64,000 nucleotides of DNA from Incurvaria masculella. Lineage: Eukaryota > Arthropoda > Insecta > Lepidoptera > Incurvariidae. The notes beneath the pieces are model-generated. The model was not told the origin of the DNA. It made no database searches and saw only the letters and a program-made list of their open reading frames with translations. A program made the translations under genes and the position numbers. The DNA lies in NCBI GenBank assembly GCA_946894095.1, contig OX335657.1, positions 14,756,001-14,820,000 of the forward strand, read 5' to 3'. Shown here piece after piece: positions 1 to 11,400 of this stretch (its first letter is position 1; every line of letters begins with the position of its first letter).

Positions 1-421
1 AAGTAGATAGCTACAATATACAATTGGTCGCATCGGCAAATAATAAGTTGCCTCTGTAACAGAAAAAAGTTATAGCAAACAGTTAAAAAATACGAGTACA
101 TTAACGTTTACGGTCAATATGTATAAACAAGAGTAACGTTGCAAGACGGCTGTTATTATCGGAATTACAGTGAGATTCAGTGTGTGATTTCTCACATATA
201 TAGTTGATATGAGCCATTGACTTATATAAGCATATAAATAAATTAAAACAAAATTTAAGACAAGAAAACGAACGTGAGATATTTACCATTATACGTTTCA
301 AATACTTGTACCTAGACCATTAATGTACATTTCATCTTTTTGAATTGAATTGTTTTTACAAATAATCAAATCGAGTTTCGCTTACAAAAGTGAGGGCAAT
401 CAGCAGTCACCCTTTGATGAA

Positions 422-683
422 AAACCGGCCAAGTACGAGTCGGACTCGTACACGAAGAGTTCCGTACTATCGTACAACATTTACACAAAGAAATCGCGTA
501 TTTTTAATTTTACCTATTTGTTGTCATACCGACAAAATAAATACAAAATATGTGAAAATTGCAGCTGCCTACCTCTTACGGTTCATGAGATACAGCCCTG
601 TGACAGACGGACGGACTGACGGACAGCGGAGGTTTAGTATTAGGCTCCCGTTGACACCCTTTGGGCACGGAACCCTAAAAAGG
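422..683 (+). repeat. Lepidopteran ~285 bp dispersed repeat
   Basis: ACCGGCCAAGTACGAGTCGG opening, a GACGGACGGAC tract, and a closing GGCACGGAACCCTAAAAA. In the family, the GTGCGAGTCGGACTCGCAC hairpin and inverted AGGGTTCCGTACC / GGTACGGAACCCT blocks are diagnostic. Confidence 0.85.
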
Positions 684-1150
684 AAAGTTTCCCTTTCATC
701 TACAAAAATTATCACCCCTATACTAATCTACGGTTGTCACGCCTAGCGTAACAACACAGATGCAGACACAAACAAAATTCGTGGCGCGCGCAATGTTATA
801 GGGTTGCCATTGACGGCAACAGTTGCCACGGTAACACAAAGGCTTTTTTTAACATTTCAGCTGCCTACCTCTTACGGTTCATGAGATACAGCCCTCTGAC
901 AGAAAGACAGACGGACGGACGGACGGACGGATGGACAGCTGAGGTTTAGTTATAGGCTCTCGTTGGCACCCTTTGGGCACGGAACCCTAAAAAGGAAAGG
1001 TTCCTTTTTCATCTACAAAAGTTATCACCCCTATACTAGTCTATGATTGTCACGCCTACCGTAATAACAAAGATGCAGACACAAATAAAATTCGTGGCGC
1101 GCGCAATGTTATAGGGTTGCCATTGACGGCCACAGTTGCCACGGTAACGC
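562..1150. repeat. ~296 bp direct tandem duplication
   Basis: The block starting CAGCTGCCTACCTCTTACGG at 562 recurs at 858 with its downstream neighbours (GTGGCGCGCGCAATGTTATA, TTGCCACGGTAAC) in the same order. The unit contains the 3' half of the lepidopteran dispersed repeat plus ~150 bp of flank. Confidence 0.85.
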
Positions 1151-1640
1151 AAAATCATACAAAATAGTTGAGGAAATCGCGCCTCCATCATCTAAATACG
1201 CGGCTAGCGAAGTAGCGTTGACCTGCGAGCTTCGAGATAAGCTTGAGGGAGGTATTAACCCCGGGCAGGAATTTGTAGAAATGCGAAATCAAAGAGCGAC
1301 GGCGGCGTCTGAGATAAAGTGATTAGCCGTTAGCGAAATCTCGAATTGCCCGAAAACTTAATTACAGCAGAACGCGAGTGTCGACCAGGTGTCAAAGTGA
1401 CGGCTGCCGTTCTCGGAGTGGAATCGGCTGAAGTTTTCAAAGAAACGACCTGGTTTATCGAGGAAGGTGATTATCGTGTCGAAATGTCGATGAAAATGTT
1501 TCGTTATTCATGAGTTAGCAGTCGTAAAATGTGCGTGAGTAAACGTCGAGCTGCGCGCTTTTTCGTGACGGTGACAAAGTGGCAAAAGGGGTTATTCCAT
1601 CGAAATATCTAAAACTGCAGTAAATTCAAAGCCTACCTAT
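1151..1640. other. Apparently unique sequence upstream of the CFAP210-like gene
   Basis: Balanced base composition with no repeat recognised and no long frame. It could hold regulatory sequence or the end of another gene; nothing decisive is visible. Confidence 0.3.
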
Positions 1641-1784
1641 TTTATAAAAAATGACAGATAAATCAGTGATTATTTCAATGGGAGACTCGTTTCTATATAG
1701 AACTAGCTGCGGTACTAGGCTCCGCTTGCAAAAAATTTTTTTGGGATACAAAGTAATCTGTCTTTCAAACGGGAACAAACCATA

Positions 1785-1912
1785 CACGTAGACCCGAATG
1801 GTATGTTTTGCTGGTTCTGTTCCAACCGGGCAGTATATTCGTAAAGTAGTTCTTTTTACTGGGCTCTTTTTTTAATTAATGTATCCTTGGTTCACGACCG
1901 ATTAAACACACA
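1785..1912 (+). mobile_element. tRNA-derived SINE fragment
   Basis: GAATGGTATGTTTTGCTGGT is followed by a box-B-like block and GCAGTATATTCGTAAAGTAG, matching the complement of 58,740-58,850. The box-A half is missing. Confidence 0.65.
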
Positions 1913-1921
1913 TACATATCA

Positions 1922-2012
1922 CATTACCTAACTTAACCTAACATAACCTAACCTAACTTAACCTAAGCTAACCTAACCTAAATAACATAACATAACCTTA
2001 CTTAACCCAACC
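1922..2012. repeat. Degenerate interstitial CCTAA (telomere-type) tract
   Basis: Runs of ACCTAACTTAACCTAACATA-like sequence, i.e. imperfect copies of the insect telomere unit TTAGG on the other strand, ~260 bp upstream of the CFAP210-like start codon. Confidence 0.7.
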
Positions 2013-2039
2013 TAATTTGCATATAACCATACCCGCTAT

Positions 2040-2200
2040 GGCGACTCATCTGCGCCTCCAGTTTTTGGCGACGCATATGCGTCTCCGGTTGTTGGCGACG
2101 GATCTGCGGTCTGGCCTCAGCTCCGTCGCTGGCGTTGGAGATATTGGCGATGCATATGTTGGCGATGCAGATATTGGCGAGGCAGATGGTGGCGATGTAC
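2040..2200. repeat. Minisatellite with GGCGATGCA units
   Basis: GGCGATGCATATGTT, GGCGATGCAGATATT, GGCGAGGCAGATGGT form a 15 bp tandem at 2,146-2,195, preceded by diverged GGCGACG units of ~24 bp. It lies 70 bp upstream of the exon 1 ATG, so it may be in the promoter or 5' UTR. Confidence 0.7.
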
Positions 2201-2270
2201 ATATGGAATACCCAATATATCGAGGCTCTTCGCAGATTGATCCGTTAGGATATTCTATATTCTATGGCAG

Positions 2271-2429
2271 ATGGCGCTGCCGCTGCTGCTGCCGCGGCAC
2301 GAGTGGGACCGGCTGCGCGGCGCCGTGGACTCGAGCGAGGAGGCGCGGAGGGCGCAGAGAGCGCTCTACAGGGAGTATCTGGACCGAGCCAGCCACGTCA
2401 TGACCAGCTCCTGGCCTAACTCGATCGAG
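2271..2429 (+). CDS. CFAP210: CFAP210-like gene, exon 1 (residues 1-53)
   Basis: Starts at the ATG at 2271; an ATG 7 bp upstream is in another frame. Encodes LPRHEWDRLR followed by SWPNSIE, and ends at phase 0 before GTACGT. The same exon recurs in decayed form at 55,648-55,814, which supports both boundaries. Confidence 0.8.
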
Positions 2430-5400
2430 GTACGTGCTTTTATTGCTCCTAGGGCTGATTTTTCAATAGTCAGATTCTATTCGTCGAATTTATTTACGCT
2501 TCTGCTTATCCATCCGATATAGTAAGTCCAAATGTTTGTTATTAAAATTATAGTCAGATAATTGTGATAGAAGAAATAATTCTCCGGCAATGACTATCCG
2601 TCTTTTGACAAACGTGAAATAGTACTATCAGCCCGCTAAGCACTATCTGAGGATTGAAAAATCGGCCCTTAGTGCTGATTTTTCAATAGACTGATAAACA
2701 GCCAGATAACTATTCGACGGATTTATTTACGCTTCTGCTTATCCATCCGATAAAGTGAGTCCATTAGTTTATTAGTAAAATTATAGTCAGATAATTGTAA
2801 GAGAAGATATAATTCTGCAGCAATGACTATCCGTCTTTTGACAAACGTGAAATTGTACCATCAGTCCGATAAGAACTATCTGAGGATTGAAAAATCGGCC
2901 CTTAGTGCAGATTTTTAAATAGACTGATAAACAGCCAGATAACTATTCTACGGATTTATTTACGCGTCTGCTTATCCACCCGATAAAGTGAGTCCATACG
3001 TTTATTAGTAAAATAGAAGATATAATTCTGCAGCAAAGACTTGTCTTTTGACAAACGTAAATTCGCAGTCCTATCTGAGGAATAAAAAATCGACCCTTTA
3101 TGAATGCGTGTACCACCGCTAAGCGTGTATCGTATTACTACAGTCTGTGGTAATTCTGCGTTGCTTTTGCAAACAAATAGTGGTCGATTATTTCTTACAC
3201 TCTTTACGAATGACGCCGCTCCTTCATACGTAGTTCTTGAATCATCAAATGCTAAAGGAAAAGTTAGTTTTAAGGCGCCATGAATGCACTTCATACTTTT
3301 GTTCTTTCCGGTAAATCCTCATATTCTAAATTTTCACCCGACTGCGCAAGGAGGAGGGTTATTTTTTCGAGCGTATGTATGTATGTATATATGTATATTT
3401 CTTTGGCACGCTCTGCAGCTTAGACGGCTTGATTGATTTTAGCTTGAGAGGTGTCGTTAGATTCGTCTTAATCCTCTCAGAAAATTAAAAATGTCTAATT
3501 GTGAATGCGGACAATATAATCACCAATTACAAACAGTCTCATCATAAATTACCGCGAGTGTCGTCGCCAATTACAGTCTATATTGATCATAAATACCCGA
3601 TAGTTTTATCACAAATTACAGTCGCAATTTACGGAAAGTCTCATCACAAATTACAAATATCTCATTATCTCAAATAACAAACCAAATGTTCTTTAATTAC
3701 ATATAGTTTAAGCATACATTATATATAACATACATATAGTTTACAGTCGCAATTTACGGATATTCTCATCACAAATCACCGAGAGTGTCGTCGCCAATTA
3801 CAGAATATTCTGATCATAAATTACCGGCAGTTTCATCACAAATTAGAGTCGCAATTTACGGATATTCTCATCACAAATCACCGAGAGTGTCGTCGCCAAT
3901 TACAGAATATTCTGATCATAAATTACCGGCAGTTTCATCACAAATTAGAGTCGCCATTTACGGATAGTCTCATCACAAATTACAAATATGTCATTATCTC
4001 AAATACAAACCTAATGTTTTGAAAACTTACGGTTTTCCGGTGTGCAATGCCGCGCTTGGCCGACATGTTTCGCCTCCCACGACGGAAGCATCGTCAGGGC
4101 CACTTCGTTGCCCCGGAGATACGTCTGACCAGGCATCCGTCACTCCTTAATACCTACTCAGATCTTCCCCCGCCGCTGTCGGGAACCCGAGGTTCCAAGT
4201 TGAGTCAGGGCCGCGCGCACACGCTCGCACGTCCAGTCAAACAGTCGTTTCGAAAACCGCACTTTCGACGTATTTATTCGTAATAATGTCTTATCATCAG
4301 ATAATGTACTTTTGCGTGAAGGTATGTTACAGTATACAGAAAAAATTGAAGTTATTTTTCTTTGCGCTACCGAAATATTCTGAAAGTTGAGTTTGTTTTT
4401 GGAGTTTAGGTTTATTGACATTTTGTATTGACGTTTTGCCTTATCAGTAGGTACATGTGTTATGAGGGACATGTTGACACTTAATTAACCGGTATCAGCA
4501 CAGCAATTTTTTAATAAATTAGGTATTACTTATCCATAAGGAAAAAAGGATATTATTTGGTTTTTTCTAGTGAAAGACAGATGACAGGAAAAGACACGTA
4601 CTGACAAGTACCTATGTAAGTCACTTTATTTTATGCGACCTGACATGGATGGTTAATACCAGACAACTACCGATATGATATTAGCCCAATACACCACATT
4701 CCCGAAGGAATTAGGTGCCATGCCAGGACCTTCCCTTTATGAGCACGGCTACATTGAAGTGGATGGAAAACAAAACAAAACAATTTTTCATTGCCGCTTC
4801 GACCATCTTTTAATCCAATGCGATTTAATCAGATGCACCTAGTAGGGGAAGGGGACTACAGTTTTACATGGATTCCGAAACATGGAGCAGCTCACATTCG
4901 TGACGAAATGCACTTATCGAACTCGGAAAGAGAAAGAAAGTGGTGCATTGAACCCAGACCTCTGGTACGCTAGGCCAGTCCCCGCGCCACTAGGCTACGA
5001 GCCGCTCATACGAGTCATACATAATTTTGTGCGGTCGGTCGATTCTACATTATATAATATTCGTTGAGACATGGCTTTCTTAGAGAGTCTTGATGAACAC
5101 ATCAAACGTTGTTATAAGTGCAAACACGGACATACATATGATACTAGCCGAATAATCACCACTTTTCAATAGGAGTTAGATAATTGTAGATACATTATAA
5201 ATAAATAGTTTTGAAAGTTGTGTTTTATTCGACTTTTAAAACGATAGGCGGCGGCGCGGCAGCGCGTGACAACCCTAGCGCAAGCCACATTCGAGCGACA
5301 AAAGTGGTGTGGTGAGGCGGGGGGGCGAGGACGCGTTTCATCTCGCCGCCGTGCCGACAGTGAACGAAGTAATAGATACTTTAGCTTAGCGTCAATTAAG

Positions 5401-8400
5401 ATCAAAATTGATTACTTACTGTCAGGGAGTGCAACTTCTGTGCGTAGCACTATTACTTATTCTGTGGTCTGACAGCCCGGCTCGTCAAACGGTAACTGGC
5501 GGGCGTCGGCTGCGAAGATTGTAGGTAACACCGGAAAACCGTAAGTTTTCAAAACATTATGTACAGCGACGGTGTAAATCTAAGAACATAAACAAACCTA
5601 ATGTTTATAAAGTATGTATAGTTTTAGCATTATATGTAACATACATAGTATATTTATATACTAATTACAAACATTGACGTCATCAATTACAGACAGTACA
5701 AATTTCAGATAGATTCGTGGAAAATTATATCACAAATTACTGATTTTTATCATTCTCCACTTATATAACGAATTTCTTTTCATAAATTAGACTCTCTTAA
5801 TTTTTAATAGGTCATCTAAACTAAAATTTCGGACAGTTTAATTAAAGATAACAGATTTCTCCCAAGACAATTGGTTTTATGTGACTGGACATGGATGGCT
5901 ATGCCACACCTACTGTCATGATTTTAGCCCAACACCTCAAAAGTAAGTGCCGTGTCGGAACCTTTCTTTTATTGCACAGCTACATTAGAACTGGATGGAA
6001 ATCGTTCATTCAATACGATGGTACCAACCTGGGCGGGATTAACCCTACCACCTAGTAAGTAAGGAAGGCACCTACATTTTAACGTGGAATTATTTTTACG
6101 TTCCGGAACCCACAGTCAGTCAGTCAGTCGGCGTATTTGCATCCACTGATGGACATACGCCCATCCAATTTTCTCCCAGTCCTCCCGACCCTCAGAGGTA
6201 CGGAACCACTGTTTTCCACCGACGCAACCCACAGCACACAGCAAATCACATTCGTGTGAGTCTTACAGCTTACACAAACAAATTACTAAGGCTTTACAAT
6301 GTCAAGCAAAGCTTCAAAGTTGCTTGTTTTAAAAATTCGCTTGCGACGAGCACGTCCCGAGACTAAAACTTTCATGAAACGACAAAGCCCATAAGCTTAG
6401 TAAAAATCGGGCAGTCAGTTTCGATACGTCTCCGCACAAAATGCCTTTGTTGCCAGGGTCTGGCTTATTTATTGTGCTTAAAAACTTAGGGTATGTGAAT
6501 ATTATTTATAAAGTGCGTGGATAGCGAAAACTTTTGTAGTAAAATTGGTAAGGCGATCTGTCCGCGGAGCCTCCTCGTATATATTTTGTGCATCGTATAA
6601 TAAGCTATTATTATTTTTTACCCGAAATTACAAAAACTCGAATTTATAAGTTTCAGGTAGAAATCGAAAAGAGCAGGCAGAGTCGCAACCACGGAATAGT
6701 TCTGGGGTCGCAACCATAGTACTTACTTAGCGTTCAACTCTTTTCCGCATATATTACCACGAATAAAACTGATTCTAGAGAATAAAGTAATAAGCGCCGA
6801 TGTGTCGGAGTATTATTTCTGTTTAAGTATATACAATTTTAAATGCTCTTCAATTCTCCATACATTTAAAAACGCTAGGGTTAAACGCCACTCAAGGTGA
6901 CAAAGGCATCACCCGTCGCTGCAACTGTCAATTTAATACAATTCCTTTAATTTCATTATACTTTGATAACTTCATGTCTTTAAATATCAGCCAAGTATGT
7001 AATTGAATGGATCCAATGACACATATCATGTTGCTGTCATATCAGGTTGAATTGATTGAGGGATAAATGTTGTCTGTATACACATAATCGCAGTTCAGAA
7101 AAATTTAATAAAACATTTCGTTAAATTGATGGAGGTTTTCCGCTTAATTCTCGGGCTTTAAAACTCTACCAATTTTCCCGGCGTTCCTACAAAACATCCG
7201 CTGTGTCTTGACGCGCCAAACGGGACTACTCGGTGCGAGGGCTTCTCTTTTTTTGCAGGTTTCTTTTTTACCCGACTACGGTGAAGCAACTGATATGTAT
7301 TTACTGTACGATTAACTGATTACTGATATGATTAACTGTATATGTATTTATGTATGTTTATATGTACCCTCATATCTTCTTAACAACTTATTAAAATTTG
7401 ACAAATGAGATATCGTTGGAAGCGTCTTGCTGCAGCGGGAGCACAAACAAAAGATACAGCTATACCGTCCGATAAACGTCTATCTTACTCGCACGAAAAG
7501 TGAAACAAAAACACAGTTATCAACTGATGCAGCCGTATCGTTGCGTTTGTGCTCCCGCTACTGGTTACTGGTTTGGGCTCGATATGCCACTTTCCCCTAA
7601 AGCTTATATGATCGCTTACTACTGTTAGAATGTATTGTTTTGTTAAGGTACGTGACATACAACCACGGCCATCATCTGAAAATCACTATGTATATGTATT
7701 AAATATATTAAAACATATTATATTGATTTTATTCTATTCAAAGTCACAGTATTAAAACTAAATAGTAACAACATTTTAAAGATAGCTTTGACCAGCAAAG
7801 TTTCCATTAACATAGTAATACATAAATAAATAGGCACAGAAAAGGAAAAATACATATGCTCAAATAGCAGATATTTAAAAAATAAACAAAAATATAAAGA
7901 AGCAGTTTCTCTATAAAATTATAAGGCTAAAATACTAACAAAAATTAAGTGATAATGAACAAAATAATGTATACTAAACGATAGTAAAAAATAAAAAGAT
8001 GCAACCCTGTGATAATTAGATCTTCCTAATAGCGTCAAAAAAGAAATAAAAATCTTGAAATTTTGCCTCATACGTGGCACAACTGGTACGTGGTAGAACA
8101 TATTGTTTCACGTAGCTAGTTTGTTTTGCTGACAGGTAAATTAATAGGTAAAAATAAGGACAGGAAGGGAAAAATGGAGCAAAACCGTAATAGATTGGTG
8201 TCCTTAACACAACAAAAGGAAAAGAGGGAGACAATATAAAAGATGGGAAGATGAGATAAGAGCCGAGGTAGGAATCATATGGACGAGAACAACGAGGGAT
8301 AGAACAGCATGGAAGAGCTTGGAGGAGGCCTTTGCCAACAAAGGGCAAACAGACAACGCTATCGATGTCGACTATGTCAACTAAATTTTGTGTTTAATAA

Positions 8401-11400
8401 TAATGTAAAATTTTCTGAAATAAAGGCTTATTTTATTATTATTATCAAATTAAACAGACTATCAGAACGTGTGGCACGGGCTTTAAATCTGAAAGGTATT
8501 ATGTTCAGATGTAAAGTGTAAGTTGTATACTCACGATAAATATTAAATAGTTCGTAATAAAAGCGTTATTTTTCGGTAGTCGGGTTTTTAAACTTCGTCA
8601 TTAAAATCTGTATTGACTAGCCGTGTATATACATTGTTTCTGTATTGCCCGAGAATCTCCTGAAGCTGGTCGTTTTGCGAGGCCATCTCGACGTTAGATT
8701 AAAACTAGAAGCACTTAGATCCTTTCTACTTTATCAATCGCAATGTTATTGGTATCTTTAATGACTTAAAAATTTAAAATTTTCCAAAAAAACTTGATCG
8801 CAATGAATTCAAAATGATAATTACAAATGTATTTCAACGGCAAGTTTTTTCAAATCTAATGAGCTTGTACAAGTGATTATCGTCTTAATAATTGGAGAAC
8901 GTTTGTGACGCTATTATGGTATATTTATGTATATTATATATGGTCGGTATATTTTGTTTAACATTTACCTCATTTAAATCTTCACCATTGATGTTTAACC
9001 CGGCGCAGGAGAGGTTGGTTCCGACCAAGTTCGCACAGACCCATCGCTCGTTGGATGGGGCCGATCAAATCAATAAATGAATAAAAAATACAAATGTAAT
9101 GATGAAAATAATATGCGTTAATGTAGACTGACGAGATCCGAGAATACTAATTTGATGTGTCTTTATGACATGCGAGTGGAATGCTCGGTGGAATGCGAGA
9201 TCACGGTGATCCAATTATTCAATTTTACGTGACCTGATATGGATAGCTTACATAATAATAAGGAGAAAGCGGTTCTACTCTCGAAAATGAGAGTTCGGAG
9301 GTCTCTAGCTCAGAGACGGCCTTATAGGGTTTTTCCCAGGTAGAATATCCGTAAGGCTCTGTCTTGTATTTGTTTCTTTTTTAAATTTAATTGTTTTATT
9401 TAGGCCTGCAACCGTGGAACCAAATAAATATAGATGGTAATAATAAATGTATTCATTTCATACATTTGTTAAAAAATATATATGTACAGAATATGTTTTT
9501 TTTTTATGTGACTAGACATGGATGGCTAATACCACACCTTCTGTCATGGTATTAGCCTAACACACCACATGGGAACTAGGTGCCATGCCAGGACCTTCCT
9601 TATATTGCACGGCTACATTGAACTGGATGGAAAACACGGACAATTTTCATTGCCGCTTCGACCATCGTTCATCCAATGCGATGGTACCAACCCGGGCGGG
9701 ATTAACCCTACCACCTAGTAAGTAAGGAAGGGGACCTACAGTTTAACGTGGAATCCGAACCACGGCCAGCCTCTCTCAACGGTCACCCATCCAAGACCAG
9801 ACCGGACCCAGCGTTGCTTAACTTCGGAGAGCGATCACCGAAGTGTCGCGCCACTGGGCCACTGAGGCTGACAAACTATTTATAGGTTATTATAAAAGAT
9901 ACACTCAAACTCTCAAACCAAACCTACCGCCACTATACTTACGAATATATTCCCATTGAACATCACAAACACCCAAAGGTCGGCTGGAAGAAATCTCTTC
10001 CAGGGATAAGCCCGCCTTTGCACCCCTGTTATAGCACTGTACTTGTTTTTGTAAATTGTTTTTTGTGGCGTATTAAAGAACATTAAGAAACATTTCCAAA
10101 ATGATTACATAAGGTTGGCCTTATGCTCAAGGGCATCCTCTACCTAATAATATGTGAAGAGACAGAAATAATGTATTATTTAAATTTTTAAATAAAACCG
10201 ACTTGATAAATTGGAATAAACTTTGCAGTATAATATGTAAACTTACGTTCAAATATCTACACATTATATAAGAAAGGACAATGACCAAACTAAAAGCAGA
10301 AGCTAAGCTGTGAGTTGGACGTAATAAGAAAGTGGAACCGTGGTTTGAATTTGAAATGATTAAAAAATCTTTTTCCTGTTAATAGTTAGTTCTCGAAGAT
10401 CCGGGTTGTAAGAATAAGAATAAGACCTTTTGTTTGCCACAACACATAAGTACAAAAGAGTAATGAACATGAAAAAACTAAACTAAATTAAAAATACTTA
10501 AACATTGCATTCTCTTGGGTGGAACAAGAAAACGGTTGCATTTTGACTGCCAATTGTGCCAAGCGCACATCACATCACCGTACATACACGTGATCCTTCT
10601 TTATTTCGCAGCACGCTGTTGCATGAGTTTATCTAATAAATAAATAATGCAGAGATGGAAGTTGAATGGTCGAGTTTTCTGTCCATCTATGAATGAATGT
10701 GACTAACATTTTTTTTTATTTTGGCCTGGCAATTATGTACAGACTGCTGGCTTGATATAAATTATGCGATAAAAAAAGAGCTGACATTTATTGATACAAA
10801 TTTGTCGAAATACAAAAAACAGAACTGCGTTTTTATACTGAATTATATAGTGGCATGTCACCTAATTCCTTCGGGAATGTGGTATGTTGGGCTAATATCA
10901 TGACAATAGTTGTGTGCTATTAGCCACCCTTCTTCTTAGCGGCGGTAGTATATGCATTCATAAGAGTAATTAATTGTATTGTATTGTATTTCATTCCGTT
11001 AAAATCTTTCGTAACGGGCGGCGGCGCAAACACTGACCTAACCCCTATTGTCTCTCTCACAGAAGTCAGCCCCTCACCCCCCTCCCCCAGGCCAAATTAA
11101 GCGCCGCGAGTAAACTTCTAAAATCTGTGGTCTCTTACTATCTCTTTCTCTACGTGTCGGAGAGAACGTTTCACGCAGATTGGGATACATGAATAGGCCC
11201 GCATTCGCAGCGTGAAGCACATTTCAAACTCAGATAACGAATATAAAGGCGCATACCCTAGCTAGACTTATCCATGGTTTTCAACACCCCTTAGTAATAA
11301 AAGCCGCACCTACCTCGCCGTTCTCAGAACGTGAACAAGCGCAACGAGGAGGCGCGCCGCACGCTCGCGCGGGAGGCGAAGCAGGCGGACGAGCGCTTCT

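Noticed and set aside
390..746. 118-codon frame with a GRTDGQRR ending
   Set aside because: It is a translation of the dispersed repeat and its GACGGAC tract; the same pseudo-protein appears in every copy of that repeat (21.6, 32.8, 57.4 kb).
2017..2403. 128-codon + strand frame covering the GGCGATGCA minisatellite and exon 1
   Set aside because: It reads exon 1 in the wrong frame; the 2,271 frame is supported by the paralogous pseudo-exon and by phase agreement with exon 2.
3746..3990. CRISPR-like repeat array
   Set aside because: Contiguous 102 bp units with no unique spacers, in eukaryotic intronic DNA; an ordinary tandem repeat.
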